Positions 11,697 to 23,072 of a stretch of DNA of 64,000 nucleotides are shown here, one piece after another. A program made the translations under genes and the position numbers. The notes beneath the pieces are model-generated. The model was not told where the DNA came from. It saw nothing but the letters and a program-made list of their open reading frames with translations, and ran no database searches. The stretch is from positions 39,704,501-39,768,500 of the forward strand of contig CM027377.1 of the NCBI GenBank assembly GCA_015680905.1. Direction: 5' to 3'. Within the stretch, counting starts at the first letter, position 1. Each line of letters opens with the position of its first letter. This DNA is from Coptis chinensis (lineage: Eukaryota; Streptophyta; Magnoliopsida; Ranunculales; Ranunculaceae).

Positions 11697-12140
11697 AAAA
11701 TATATTTCTATACGTTTTTTCATCGGGCTTGTTTTGTTCACAAATCTACTATACAAACTTAAATTTTCATATGTAAATTCCAATTTTCTTATATCAAACT
11801 ACTATGTAAATTCAAATTTTCATATATCAAACTACTCTGTAAAATTTAAATTTCTACATGAAAATCAAAAGTCGAGCTTCTTCAAATTTTAAAGTTAGTA
11901 CGGTGCCAATGGCTAGTTCATTCCTAGAATTGAAAGTCTTTTCATTTTTTTCAATAGTCATTTTCCATCTTGAACAAAAAGAACTCCTACATCTTATGCG
12001 GATTAAAATTTTCATAGGTTAATCTTCTGTGTAATTAAAAAATTTATATATAAATACAAATTTGCATAGGTTAAACAACTATGCAAATATAAAATTTCAT
12101 AGGTTATCTAAGTTTTAACCAACATGTTTAGTTTCAAAAA
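11697..12140. repeat. First unit of ~490-bp AT-rich tandem repeat
   Basis: It matches 35745-36235 and 36236-36530 almost throughout, with words such as TTTTCATATGTAAATT and CAAACTACTATGTAAATT and the same ending GTTTCAAAAA. The Tat-like element inserted at its right end. The uninterrupted junction is visible at 36228-36240, which shows the pre-insertion state. Confidence 0.8.
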
Positions 12141-12654
12141 TGTAGTGGCCTAATAGTGGATAGTGGACTTAGGGGAGAAGGAAGGGGAGCAATGTAGTAA
12201 AGGAAGGCAAGGAGTACGGGATCGTGTCTGCAAAACCATAGACAGCGGATGTGGCATATGTATGGTGGGAAAGGGAACCGAGGGATGAAGGGGGAGATGG
12301 ACGATCTAGATTGGGGTGACCCAATAAAGGAAAAGTGACTAAGCCAGCGGGACACATAATGGAAGGTAGCTTAATAAGATAACCTAGGTAGCATGAGAGC
12401 ACAGCTACGGAACCCTAGATTGCGGACATGGACTAGGTACGGGAAAAAGGAGGGCCATAGATGGGAAGACAGGTGGACAATCCAAATACGAGGGAAAGGG
12501 GTATAAAAAGAAGGGGAGAGGGACAAAAAAGGGGGGCCGCACAGTAAGAAGAAAGGAAAAAGAGAAAGAGTGTGAAAAAAGGAGAGAGTGATTGGGTGTT
12601 TGTAATCTTAAGTTTTTAGTCCAAACTACTTGATTGAGATTTTAGGTTCTTACA
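12141..12654 (+). repeat. 5' LTR of Tat-like element
   Basis: 514 bp, TGTAGTGGCC to TTCTTACA, strongly similar to 35222-35739. A TATA box lies at 12502-12510. Differences from the 3' copy are scattered substitutions and small indels. Confidence 0.9.
12502..12510 (+). promoter_or_regulatory. TATA box in Tat-like 5' LTR
   Basis: TATAAAAAG follows the G-rich AAAGGGG stretch and is conserved in the 3' LTR at 35587-35595. It is the likely core promoter of the element. Confidence 0.6.
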
Positions 12655-12656
12655 TT

Positions 12657-12674
12657 TGGCACCGTCTGTGGGGA
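12657..12674 (+). other. Primer binding site
   Basis: TGGCACCGTCTGTGGGGA starts two bases after the 5' LTR. This sequence type is typical of Tat-like elements, where a tRNA 3' end primes reverse transcription. I did not verify which tRNA. Confidence 0.75.
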
Positions 12675-12692
12675 CATAAAAGCAAGATAGAA

Positions 12693-14238
12693 ATGGCACC
12701 TAAGAAGCAAGTAGGTAGAACGAAGAGGGTGGCGGTGCAGGAATCAATGCCAGAGGCGGTGGTTGATGAAGAAGGAGACAGAAAAGAGGAGCAAGAAGCA
12801 GAAGAGATTCGGCTCATGAGAGAAGAGATCGGGAGGTTAAGAGAGGAGAATGACGAGTTGAGAAGGGAGATGGAAAGGGAAGAGGAAGAGACAGGCGGAG
12901 AGGCAAGTGAGGACGCGGAGGAGGAAGAGGATGGGCCGAATCTTGTGGAAAACCCAGTAGTCGGCTTGACAGTTGAACAAGTGCAAGAGATGATAAATAA
13001 TGACAGGGAAGCTAACCGGCAAAGGACGGCGGTCGAGGGGAGCGGACTAGTCGGTGGTGGCCAAAGCTAAATCAGAACCTATTAGCGGACAACATCTGGG
13101 CGTCAAAGGTCCCAAAGTGTTTCAACTAGCCTAGGTTCGAGAGGTACGATGGGAAAAGAGATCCAGCAAATCACATCCTCCATTTCCGGCAGCAGATGCC
13201 GCTATGGCAGGAATCTCGATCTGATGGACTGCGATGTATGATGTTCTCGACTAGTCTAAAGAGAAAGGCGTAGGACTGGTATTATCGGTTACCAGCGGGA
13301 AGCATAAGAAACTTTCAGGAATTGGAACAGGCGTTTATATTTCATTTCATACACCAAAAAAAGTAGGTGGTGGATATCGCGGCATTATTCAATGTTCGAC
13401 AAAGATCAGCAGAGTCAGTGAGGGAGTATCTGTGTCGATTCAAGGCCGAGACATTGAAGCGTCGAGAACCTGGATGATAGAACTACAGTGATCGCATTTG
13501 AAAGAGGGATGTGGCCAGGAACAAGAGTACACCAGTCGGTGGCGAAGAACGAGATTGCAACCTTGCATTTACTATATCCGCGAGTGGAAAAATATATCAG
13601 ATATAAGGACAGTATGCAGAAGGAGTCTAAGAGAGCCGGGAAGGCAGTACTATCATTGGAGAAAGGCGGACACGACTAAAAAAGAGAGCGGTGGGTACCT
13701 CGGATACCCATCATGGGCAGAGAGAAGCCGGGAGGGGATTCGAAGGGAAAACAAGGAAAATAAGCCATACCGTGTGATAGAAGTGACGCCGCTGAATAGG
13801 TCCCTGAGCAAAATATTGTCATTGATTAAGAACTTGTAGGGATATGAAGGGTTGTGGAACACCCTAGGAGAACTACCTGATAAGCCTTTCTGCGCCTATC
13901 ATCAGATACGCAATCATGAGACCGATAACTGTTATGCACTAAAGTGGATGGTTCAACGATTGGTGGAAAAAAGGAGGATGAGAGAGTTTGTAAGGGCAAC
14001 ATCGAATGAGGAGCGTGGGCCGCGGTAGGATTGAATACTAAGAACTATTAATGTGATTTTCAGTGGTGAAGTGCTGAGTCATAACGCTCATAGAGACAGG
14101 GTGAGAAGAACTGCGAGCATCCAGCAAGTCAATGAGGGGACAAACAGACCGCGAGCTAGAGTAGGGGTAGCAGAAGACAGAGATTGGATTGTCTTTAGCA
14201 GTGCGAACTTACAGGCGGTGGATTCTCCCTATGAAGAC
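12693..14238 (+). pseudogene. gag: gag of Tat-like element (5' half of coding region)
   Basis: Gag forms the particle that packages element RNA. An intact N-terminal frame starts at 12693 (MAPKKQVGRTK), is acidic, has a probable coiled coil (REEIGRLREENDELRREMER) and stops at 13068. Similarity continues after it in other frames. The retrotransposon gag domain (about 13127-13450, FERYDGKRDPANHILHF and VREYLCRFKAE) contains at least three stops. A C-terminal Cys/His segment (CAYHQIRNHETDNCYALKW, about 13889-13945) is the form used in Tat-like gags. The last codons before 14239 are in frame with the protease part resuming at 26873, so gag and pol were once joined. Confidence 0.8.
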
Positions 14239-15784
14239 TGATAATAAGTAAAATTGAATAGTTTTACCTACGAAATAAAGCGATGAAACTCTATACGAAA
14301 GTAAAACTACACACTATTTTATTATGCCTATATTATCAAAGAATTCTACTCTCAATCCTATGAGATATAGTGGAGTAGAGTGATTCGTTCCACTCCTAGT
14401 CCTTCCGCATGATAATGTTTTCTAAGTATAAATAATCTACTTTAAATCTAATGAGAGATTTACGAAAAGGCAACTAGACTACGATGCAACTACCCACAAG
14501 ATGCACTAGTCGACTATCAGAACAACTATGGGAATGCTACGTTGATTCGATGATAAGGAGTTAGAGGGGATTGATTCCACCTTAACTTCGACTTAATCCT
14601 ATTAACGACTAATAAATTAAGTAATCCGAATTGAAGCTGCGCTGAGAACAATTTGGTTCTTCCTAATCCCTAATTACACATGGCATTCCTACCAATTCAT
14701 AACTAGCATGTGAATTATTAAACCCATTCTCATGGTGAACTAATCGTTTCTAGAGTGGAAAGGAAATTACGACGATTCTACGATAGTCGGAATCAAGCTT
14801 TCATCAAGGCTTCTCAACCCCCTCTAATGGAGGTTTAGCCGAGAATCATTACGAAATCATTTCTAATTAAATTTAAACTAAACATGATATAAAGAATTGA
14901 AATTTACTAATCTAAATTAAACAATAATTAAAATCTAATTAATAACTAAGAATTGAATAACAAGTAATAAATGAATCAGATCTAACACAAATGTAAATGA
15001 CAAGAATCGAAATTTAACAACTAGCTATTTTATTAATCAAACTAATTAAGAGTAATGATTCTAATAGTTTAATCTAAAACAAGAATTGGATTTGAAATTA
15101 AACTTAATTAAAACAATTAAATCTAGATCTAGAAGCTATTCTAATGGCTACTTTCTATTCTAAGCTCCTTTATTTTCTAACCTAAAAATCCACTATTCTC
15201 CACTAAAAAATCTACCATTAACAAAGAGCTAAGCTTTGGTTTTTATACTTTTAGATCCAAAAATCGTGCATGGGCTTGGAGCCATGTTTTGGGCCAGAGA
15301 ATCAAGCCTAAAACCCAATTCTTTCAGTCCAAACAGGCCTATTCAGCTGCAGTTGGCTTCAACAGACTTTTCGTCCACTTTTGCTCCTCTGATTGGGTCA
15401 AGTCTTGGACCATTGGAAAGCTCTTTCCGAGACAGTTGTTTTGACATAAGGTAGGCCCCATTCTGAGGTCTGAGTCCAAAGATATGGCCTTCGGAAGTTC
15501 TACTGACTTTGTGTGTTGTTTCTGCACGCGTCGACTTTTCACTTTTGGCCGGGCTTTAGAAAGGCTTTGTCTTCTTGAATCTTGGCCTTTAATCACGGAA
15601 CTCCTTAGTAACCGACCTTTGCTCCTTTATCTCGCTAAAGTGGCATATTTCTGCACATAATGGACTTTGAAGCCTGAAATGCATAAAAACACGTAATCAG
15701 TGTTAACTCTTAATTATTACTCACATAATTGGTCTAATAGTATGACTGTTACAGGGTTAAAACTACAGTTTTGGGCTCTTATCA
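14239..15784 (-). repeat. 3' LTR of nested Athila-related element
   Basis: 1546 bp, nearly identical to 25332-26872, and the same family as 58384-59896 and 62655-64000. The TATA box on - is at 15247-15238. A small sense frame (15596-15339) is also open in other family members. Confidence 0.9.
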
Positions 15785-15799
15785 AACCACCCCCAAACA
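15785..15799 (-). other. Polypurine tract of nested element
   Basis: On - it reads TGTTTGGGGGTGGTT directly before the LTR start TGATAAGAGCC, preceded by GAGGACAAGCAAAA as in the fragment at 3650-3679. Confidence 0.8.
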
Positions 15800-17352
15800 G
15801 CATTTTGCTTGTCCTCAATCAAAGATGACAAATTAGAATAAGTGACCAAAAATGGAGTTCTAACTACTCTTGTTTTGCTGAGTGCGATTGCATTGACCAT
15901 ATGCAACAAGGCCTTAAACCACTAGGAATTCCCTAGTGGACAAGTTATAGCCTCGTGAGAGTTTTCCAATGAAGGTACTCACAAACTTCATCTATACTAC
16001 AACGACTAAGAAATAAAACTATTGTTTCCTTATCCATGCTCTAAATTAACTATACCTCTCACTAGCAATGCATATAGAGTAATCAAGTCGAAACCTAAGC
16101 TAATATATGCATAATAATCAATCATCTACAATAAACATATATACAATGAGTAATACTATGAAATGCCTAGCGAGGTTAGTTTTGAAACTTCGAATAGCGT
16201 CCTTAAGTAGGTTCTCACAATAATAGTCAAGATACAACACTCGATTTTTCCACTCAAGTTAAAATTTACTCCAGTGTGCGGTGGGCACACTTTACCTTAC
16301 AATCTCAATGACAACAAGGAAGCCGGAGTCGATCAAACACATCTGCCACTTACTATCACACTAATATATTCCTAATTGAGCTAGAGGTCTTTATTAGGTG
16401 TTGCGGGGATTAGGAGATGGTTTAAGAAGGAAGGAAATGGATATTCAAAAAGGACAAGTCTGAGATAATAGAGTCTTTAGATTATGTAACTAGAGAAAAC
16501 CTTGTTATTTACTTTTGCTTCTACACTTTGTTTCCATCCTTAGCCATTTTTTTTTCTTTTCTTTGGCTTTTGACTCCCTTTTATTCTATTTTTGGAGTTT
16601 TATTTTATTTCTATTTTTATTTTCTTTTTTCTTTGGATGGAAACTTCTTTTCTTTTTTTTTCTCAAGCCATTAACTAACCTTTGTTTACACAAGTTTTTC
16701 TCTTCTTCGTTCTTCCTCATTCTATTTTCGGACTTATCTAAATTGGGTAGGTTGAATTTTTTATTTTGTTTTGTTTTGTAACAGGGGTAAAGGATTTGTG
16801 GTTTATGAAAGGCTAAAGAAAGGCTCAGAGGGGCGACTAGCGGAAAATAATTCATAGGTTTGAATTTCTGGCTATATCGATCCAAAGAGGGCCTAAATTC
16901 TCGCTTAGGATATGACATAGTGATCAAGCAAGTGGACGTGTGATTTCTCTATCCGGATTTTACTTCTCCCTTGTGTCATTTCTCAAATGTTTCGCTCATA
17001 TAAGGCTTTAGGCTATATTCTCACAGGATTTGTAGAATAAGTACTCTAGCCTAGATTTCATAAACTTACTGCTAACAATCATAGATACTCATGTAATATA
17101 TTTATAGAGAGATACAAAGATTATTACCTACATATTAACCTAAGTTTCTAACAATTATTCTAATGCAAAAGCTACCACGACTTCTAGATCGTTAAGAGCA
17201 TAGAGAAAGAAAACAATACCACTATTCCTAAGTGTATAGCATAACTTATTTATTTATATTTTTGAATTTTTAAAATTTTAACTATAAAACAAATGCATAT
17301 TATACATATCTATATCCTAACAGACAGATGCCTTAATTACACGTGTTTATAT
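15800..17352 (-). other. Non-coding 3' internal region of nested element
   Basis: No coding sequence is recognised. The part next to the polypurine tract (15800 to about 16500) is conserved with 2870-3679. A T-rich low-complexity stretch (16515-16780) gives only artefactual frames. A long unique stretch follows to the poly-C run at 17355. Confidence 0.6.
15919..15939 (-). other. Conserved hairpin in Athila-like 3' region
   Basis: CCACTAGG and CCTAGTGG form a perfect 8-bp stem around AATTC. It corresponds to 3518-3538 in the other Athila-like element and lies about 120 bases from the polypurine tract in this copy. Confidence 0.7.
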
Positions 17353-17380
17353 ACCCCCTCCCCCCCCCCCCCCCAAACAA
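17353..17380 (-). other. Internal polypurine-like tract (third)
   Basis: On - it reads TTGTTTGG, continues as a G run of about 18 bases and ends in AGGGGGTA. It stands downstream of the ORF ending near 17582 and shares TTGTTTGGGG with the true polypurine tract. The homopolymer length may be unreliable. Confidence 0.5.
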
Positions 17381-17581
17381 GAAGCATGCTTTGTCTTCAA
17401 AGCATTGTAAATAAAGAGGGTAGGAAAAATACCATTGAAAGCGTGTGAAATTCAGGAACATCGCAAAACAAAATTAGAACGCGTACTAATAAAGAAAATA
17501 AAACCGACGCGAACTCTATAATGAAGTTCTACCCATTATGGGGTTAACAAGAATGAAATTGCTTGGGACATAGCGCGGACA

Positions 17582-18540
17582 CTAACTAGAATGAAAACTT
17601 ACTTTATCTCCGCGATTACTCATCATCTTCCTCATCCTCTTCTTCCATAAAGAAGTGAGGTTCCTTGCGATCTGCCATGCCATGATAATTTGTCGGGCTT
17701 CCCGCCATTTATCATCTATTATTGCTAACCTATTAAAAGCCCAGTGCGCCCGGGGTGTAGGGTGCAACGATGAGGTTGTATCCTCCACCCTTGCCAAGTC
17801 ATTGCACGGAAAGATCGAATAATACTATTGGTGGGTCGATGCGATTGTCGATCGTAATCCAATCCGCGGAAACGTGTACAAAAAAGCGGGGAAAAAACAT
17901 AGCATAATCACGGGAAACTAGAACGGGGCATAAGAAGGAACTTATGCCTCATGCTATGGGATCAAGCTAAACTAGACATCAAGGTTCGGGAAGGTCATGA
18001 CACATACGTCCCGTGGCTAAAGCAAGGAAAACGCCGCAAGTGGCATCATTCACGTAAGAAAAACGTCATTCCCTAAAATGTTTAGCATGATCCAAAACAT
18101 AACAGTTCCTATGTTCATGGACGGGCTACCAAAAGCGGCGTTATAGTCCCCTTGGTCCTCGATCACGGAAAATGCCGCCCCATACGACTCATTGAAAACT
18201 CATAAGTGTAGACATACATATTATCTACCCAATAACACCATGGGTCTTGTATTTCAACGGGCATAGCAAGTCCAAGAACAAATGCTAGCAAGAACCTGGT
18301 AATTTCCATTGGTTCATTATCAATGTTGATGGAGAACACTTGTTCTCCATCTGGTCTTTCAAAGAAAATGCAGTTATCGTAAAAATAAGATGCTAGTGTT
18401 GGAGAATAAAGTGCATCAGGTCTTACCATAAGCGCCTCACAGCCAACGTATGTGATCGCCTCGCGAAACCAAGCACTATAGGTAGTGCTTTGGAACAAAT
18501 CTTCGAAAGACTGTTCCGGTATCAATGTTGGAGATGTCAT
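17582..18540 (-). pseudogene. Second downstream ORF of nested element, unknown function
   Basis: It starts at 18540 (MTSPTLIPEQSFEDLF) and is open to 18163, after which a separate frame covers 17797-17582. It lies where Athila elements carry their extra, envelope-position ORF, but I could not identify a motif that proves this family. Its N-terminus resembles the other downstream ORF (20535-20014): both have PEQ(S/A)F, a WF/WN-centred aromatic segment, a YF/FY segment and a hydrophobic stretch FLLAFVLGLAMP / FLAEILGILPR. It is therefore probably a diverged duplicate. A TATA box lies about 350 bases upstream. The end is frameshifted, so the present protein would be truncated. Confidence 0.5.
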
Positions 18541-19180
18541 CTCAAAATTACGCTCTGGAATAGCTGCGAATGATCCGGATACTACCCACAGAAAACTGAA
18601 AAATTTTCTGGTCCAGGGAAGGCAGGGCGCGAGTGCGCTCTCTTAGGGCGCGAGTGCGATCTGAATAGTTGGAATTTCCAGTGTTTGGAGCTGGTCGTTT
18701 CACCACGAAAAGTGCGCCTCGACAAAAAATCTGAAAAAAATATGAGCGAGCGCTCCTATAGGGCGTGAGTCGCGATCGGAGTTCTTTGAAACTTCGGAAA
18801 ATGAGCCAAACGCGGGAAATCGCGGAGTGAAAGGTGAGTGATGGAGGTTAGGTGTAGTGTGAGTTGTGAGTGTAGAATGTATGAAGTTTATATAGGTTTT
18901 AAGTTGCTAAAACGGATCGGGGAAGTTGCCAAAAAGTATTTCCGGCAGTTTCGGAAATCCTAAAATTTCCAAACCCAAAACGGAAACAAATTCATTTTCT
19001 TGATTCTAAATCAAACCTAGTATCTTTTAGGTTGAATTTATGATAGAATCTACCTATTTAATTGATATTTCATCCTACCATGATACTTATTCATAGATAT
19101 GCCTAAACGGCCATATTTTCACCTTGACTCAAGAATAAATTCTAAGGCGAGGGTCATATAAAAATCATCTTTGGAATAGA
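18541..19180 (-). promoter_or_regulatory. Leader with TATA box for the second downstream ORF
   Basis: On - a TATATAAA box at 18894-18887 is followed by a C/A-rich leader and CGCACTCGCGCCC-type words (18620-18660) before the ATG at 18540. The other downstream ORF has a leader with similar GCGCACCCGCGCCC words (20800-20830). This suggests separate internal transcription, not shown directly. Confidence 0.4.
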
Positions 19181-19198
19181 TAAAACCACCCCAAACAA
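19181..19198 (-). other. Internal polypurine-like tract (second)
   Basis: On - it reads TTGTTTGGGGTGGTTTTA, close to the terminal tract TGTTTGGGGGTGGTTTGA. It separates the two downstream ORF modules. Confidence 0.55.
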
Positions 19199-19363
19199 TT
19201 TGGGAAGATGGGATCAATATTAAACAACCACGCATAATGAAAATAACCGCATTATATTAAAAATTTCATTCGAAGTACATTTCACTACAAAATTCAAATT
19301 ACGGAAATAAAACTTACATTAAAATAAATGACAATAATGAAACTACAAATAAACATAGAAACA

Positions 19364-20535
19364 TCAAACGATGCTATCCCTAACCACTCCGGTACTGGTA
19401 GCGGAGGGTTCACGGTCCGGAGATGGCTCCTGGGCTCCTGATGGGCCAGCACCATTCGTCCTTCGGCGACGACGCTCGTGCCTCGATGGTGTGTCCTCAG
19501 AAGGAGAGTCCCCGTGAGATGGGAATCGTGCAAGCATGTCACCGGCGGGCGCCGAAGCTTCTAGCTCGCCCTCATCTGTTCCCACCTCTCATCCTCTCTC
19601 GGTAATGCGGATCTCGGTTATGATGCATCGTTGCTTCGCCGAGTCCGGAGGTCTTCGCAGATAGTGTTGTTTAACGCGATGCCACGATGAATCACAGCCA
19701 TGCGTTCGCGTCGACCAAACACCTCTCCAAGGCATCCGCGATCAAAACAAGTCAAATCCTCCTCATCCATCCCGAGGCATTTCCGATTTCCCCATCCTCC
19801 TCGGCATTCTCATTTCCACGCCCCTCCTCGTCTTCTTCTCTATCCTCAGCCAACCTCCAAACTCGTTGGACACACTCCCTATAGATGCGTGGGTTTTCGT
19901 GTAGGGTGATGTACGACCTATCGGGCGAGCCGCTCTCTCAACTTCGGCAAAGATGATCTTGGTTATCAACACGGGGGAGAGGTGCAACAGACTTCCCTAC
20001 TCCCCTAATCATGCTAAGTAAAACTCCAAGATGCAGAACTCATACTTACGCTCTGGAGTATCCATAAGATGTGGAGGCGATTCGGGCCGATGTCGCCGAC
20101 CTTCTCCTTCCCGGGACGTTCGACCAATCCATCGAAGAAGTAGCCGGTGGTTGGTTCTATGGAAGCTCGACGAACACAATGCGACCTCGCATTGTAGTTC
20201 CCTTCAATAACTGTCTCGTTCATCAATGGCTCTACCCCGTTATGTTGGGACTTCTGTAACGTGACATCCAGATGGATTCTAGGCAGAATGCCTAGAATCT
20301 CAGCCAAGAACCCAGTCGTCACCTCCTTCCTCCTCTTCGCCACCACAACAAAAATCCTAGTCCCTTCCAACTCCCTCGTATTGTAGAACCGTCGGACTAA
20401 GTCCTCGTGGTAATAGGCTTCAGTCGAGTACCACAAGCTATTCCAGTCTCGACTGATCATTTCGTCACCGTAAAACGGCGCGAAGTGGTCGGCTGTAAAA
20501 GCTTGCTCTGGTAAAATTTGGCGTTGTTGAGCCAT
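19364..20535 (-). pseudogene. First downstream ORF of nested element, unknown function
   Basis: It starts at 20535 (MAQQRQILPEQAFTADHF). The first 173 residues are open to 20014. Similarity-free frames continue at 19987-19763 and 19585-19364, the last being Ser/Pro/Glu-rich with a basic RHERRRRR patch. It is probably one ORF of about 390 residues broken by two frameshifts. The N-terminal part pairs with the ORF at 18540 (PEQ(S/A)F and following spacing). I do not recognise a catalytic motif, signal peptide or clear membrane segment. By position it matches the additional ORF of Athila-like elements. It is preceded by its own leader and followed by a polypurine-like tract at 19181. Confidence 0.5.
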
Positions 20536-21166
20536 TGGTGTTTGGAATGTAGTGGGGGTTTAAATGGGATGTGGTGGTGGAGTGGTGGTGCGGCAGTTCA
20601 AAATTTGATATTTTCGGTGGTTTTTGGTTATTTAATTTGGTGGAGGTGGTGGTGGAAAGCTTTTAGATTAGATTTGAAATAGATTTGAACTTTGGGCGTA
20701 GGTAAATTTAGTTTCCTTTTATTATTTTTTTTTTTTAGGTTTTGTTTGAAGCTTTGTTAATGGCGGTTTGTAAAAAAAAACGATGAACTGATGGTGAAGG
20801 TAAGGGCGCGGGTGCGCTGTCGATGGGCGCGGGTTGGGCCCAAGCCCAAATCGAAATTTGTGAATTTTTCGGTTTTTTCGCGAAACTTCAAATCAAAATT
20901 GCCGCTTCGTTACCGCTCCGATTTTTGCGAATGAGATATGCAAATGATCAGGAGAGAATTTCCAATCCAATGATCCATAAAACACTCTATTCCGACTGTG
21001 GATGACATATAACATAGTATAAAATGCCTCGAAGTGCGTGCATGACATACGTTATGCGAACGATTGAACTCTACATTCATAGATTGTGTCAACCCGAATC
21101 GGAATACAATTAAATGGCCTAAGCAATTCTAATGGGACATAAAATATTTTAGGACGGAAACACGAA

Positions 21167-21184
21167 CACCCCACCCCCAAACAA
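21167..21184 (-). other. Internal polypurine-like tract (first)
   Basis: On - it reads TTGTTTGGGGGTGGGGTG. It closes the gag-protease module and precedes the leader of the first downstream ORF. Confidence 0.55.
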
Positions 21185-21711
21185 ATTTTTTTACAACGAA
21201 GCTTAGAAAATTTGTTTTTAGCAGTGGATCTTTTAAAGTCAGATTCCCGAGACTTCCTATATTACTATGTTTATTCTTTAATATATATTTATATATTTTT
21301 AATTTTAAAAAGAAAAACAATAAACAAGAAAGACATAATTCACCCCATAGAGAAACATGACTCAAAAATCGGAGAAAATATGCAAGAGTGGAAAACGTGA
21401 ATTATGTTTAAACGTGGACTTAGGATCCGGGACTTACAGCCACACACTCCGTAGGGAGGGTCCGGTTACCTTAATGGTGCACTCACCAATATATGGAAAT
21501 GAAAGGAAATGCACCAAACACAAAAGTTGAGTCGTTTATAGTCAGATACTCGAGACTTTATCTAAACATATGTATGAACATGCAGTTTATCATATATCAA
21601 CAACCGAAATAATTGTGGATCATTCCATAGATAAATATCATAGAAAATATATCCAAACACAATCAAGCACCAAGATTTCCTATGACGCAACCTAGTGAAA
21701 TGAAAGCGAAG

Positions 21712-22990
21712 TCAGATAACCCTAGTACATAACGTAGCATGCACCTTCTTTTTCATTTTTGAACGAGAGAGTGTCCTAGTGAATAAGTGTGAAAGAGTGA
21801 ATGGTTGTGGAGAATATGGTGGATATGGGTAAGTTGTAGAAGGAAAGCATGTAAACAATGAGGATGTGGGTTTAGCACAAAACTCATTCATGGTGTAGTT
21901 AGGGACTGTCTCAAGTCTGAAAATGAAGGTGTCAAATGCTTTTGTCTTCTGAAGTATTTGTTTACTAGGTGAATTTAAAAAATTATGAAGTACAGAAGAA
22001 ACAACAGGATCGAGTGCAAACTCGAGATTCCTTTGAAAAGGTGGAAGGAGGGGAGTCGAGGTGGATGTTGTGCAAAGTAGTTCTTGATAGGGTGAATCAT
22101 CACCTGCTATAAGAAACTCATCGAATTGCTCATCTAGATTGGTCATATCCACGTTACTATGATAGTCATCTACATCTTTGAGAAAGTCATCTATCTCATC
22201 CTCATCCGTCATATGTGTATCGACTAGTGTAGGGATGGAAATGTTAGAGTCTGAACTTCCAAAGGAAAGAAATTTGGGCATATGATTATCAGGGAACGTG
22301 TTGTTGAAATAATCTCGAGCAAAGCTCTCGATCATGCTAACCTCTCCATCCATAGATCTAATCGGTAATCGCTGTGTCTTTGTTTTAAAAACATTGACTT
22401 CAATAGCAAGATGGCCAAAAGACATGGACATTGAACCATCGCGACAATTAATGAGCGCATTGGCAGTTGCTAGGAAAGGACGCCCTAAGATGATCGGGAT
22501 AGAGTCATTAACAACTTCTGTATCTAGGATGACAAAATAAGCCGGATAGTAAAAATCCTGAATTTTTACCAGAACATTTTCGACGACTCCCTTAGGATAC
22601 TTAATAGACCGATCAGCTAATTGCAACGTCATTTTAGTGGGTTGCATCTCATCTAGACCTATTTGTCTATACAAATAAAACGGGAGTAAGTTAACACTAT
22701 CCCCCAAGTCTAATAACACGGTCGTCGTATAAGAAACTCCTAAGGTGCATTGTACAGTAGGACGACCAGGGTCCTTGTACTTAACAATTCCATTATGTTC
22801 CGATAGAGTTGGGAATTGTTATGTTAAAAGCGTCTTTTGGTATATTGGTCTTACGCCTAGTAGTACACAACTCCTTAAGAAACTTAGCATGGTGTGGTAG
22901 CTTTTTAATAGCTTCGAGGAAAGGAAGGTTTATAGTTAGATTCTTGAAAACATCCCTAATCTCCTCATAATTAGTATCCCTAGTTAACAC
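21712..22990 (-). pseudogene. Aspartic protease region of nested Athila-like element
   Basis: The protease matures the gag-pol polyprotein. On - the segment IKKLPHHAKFLKELCTTRR (22990-22793), typical of the Athila gag-protease linker, is followed after a frameshift by an ORF of 335 residues (22719-21712). It contains LLDLGDSVNLLPF, LQLADRS, YPKGVVENVLVKI and ILGRPFLATA, all standard Athila protease blocks. The active-site motif is normally DLG followed by A or S; here it is DLGD, an unusual change next to the catalytic Asp. After residue 130 the ORF is acidic then Pro/Ser-rich and matches no RT. It stops near 21712 with no pol downstream. Confidence 0.75.
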
Positions 22991-23072
22991 GGCTAATTTT
23001 TGTGGAAACGGTGGTTTCTTTCTATATTTAGCAATAGTATCACCGGATGTTTAACCGTGGCTTTTCTGTTTC

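Noticed and set aside
16515-16927. Phe/Leu-rich or Lys-rich frames as a membrane protein
   Set aside because: They come from a T-rich low-complexity tract in the non-coding 3' region of the nested element.
17355-17374. Long poly-C run as a functional element by itself
   Set aside because: Homopolymer length is often unreliable in assemblies; only the flanking polypurine-like context is used.
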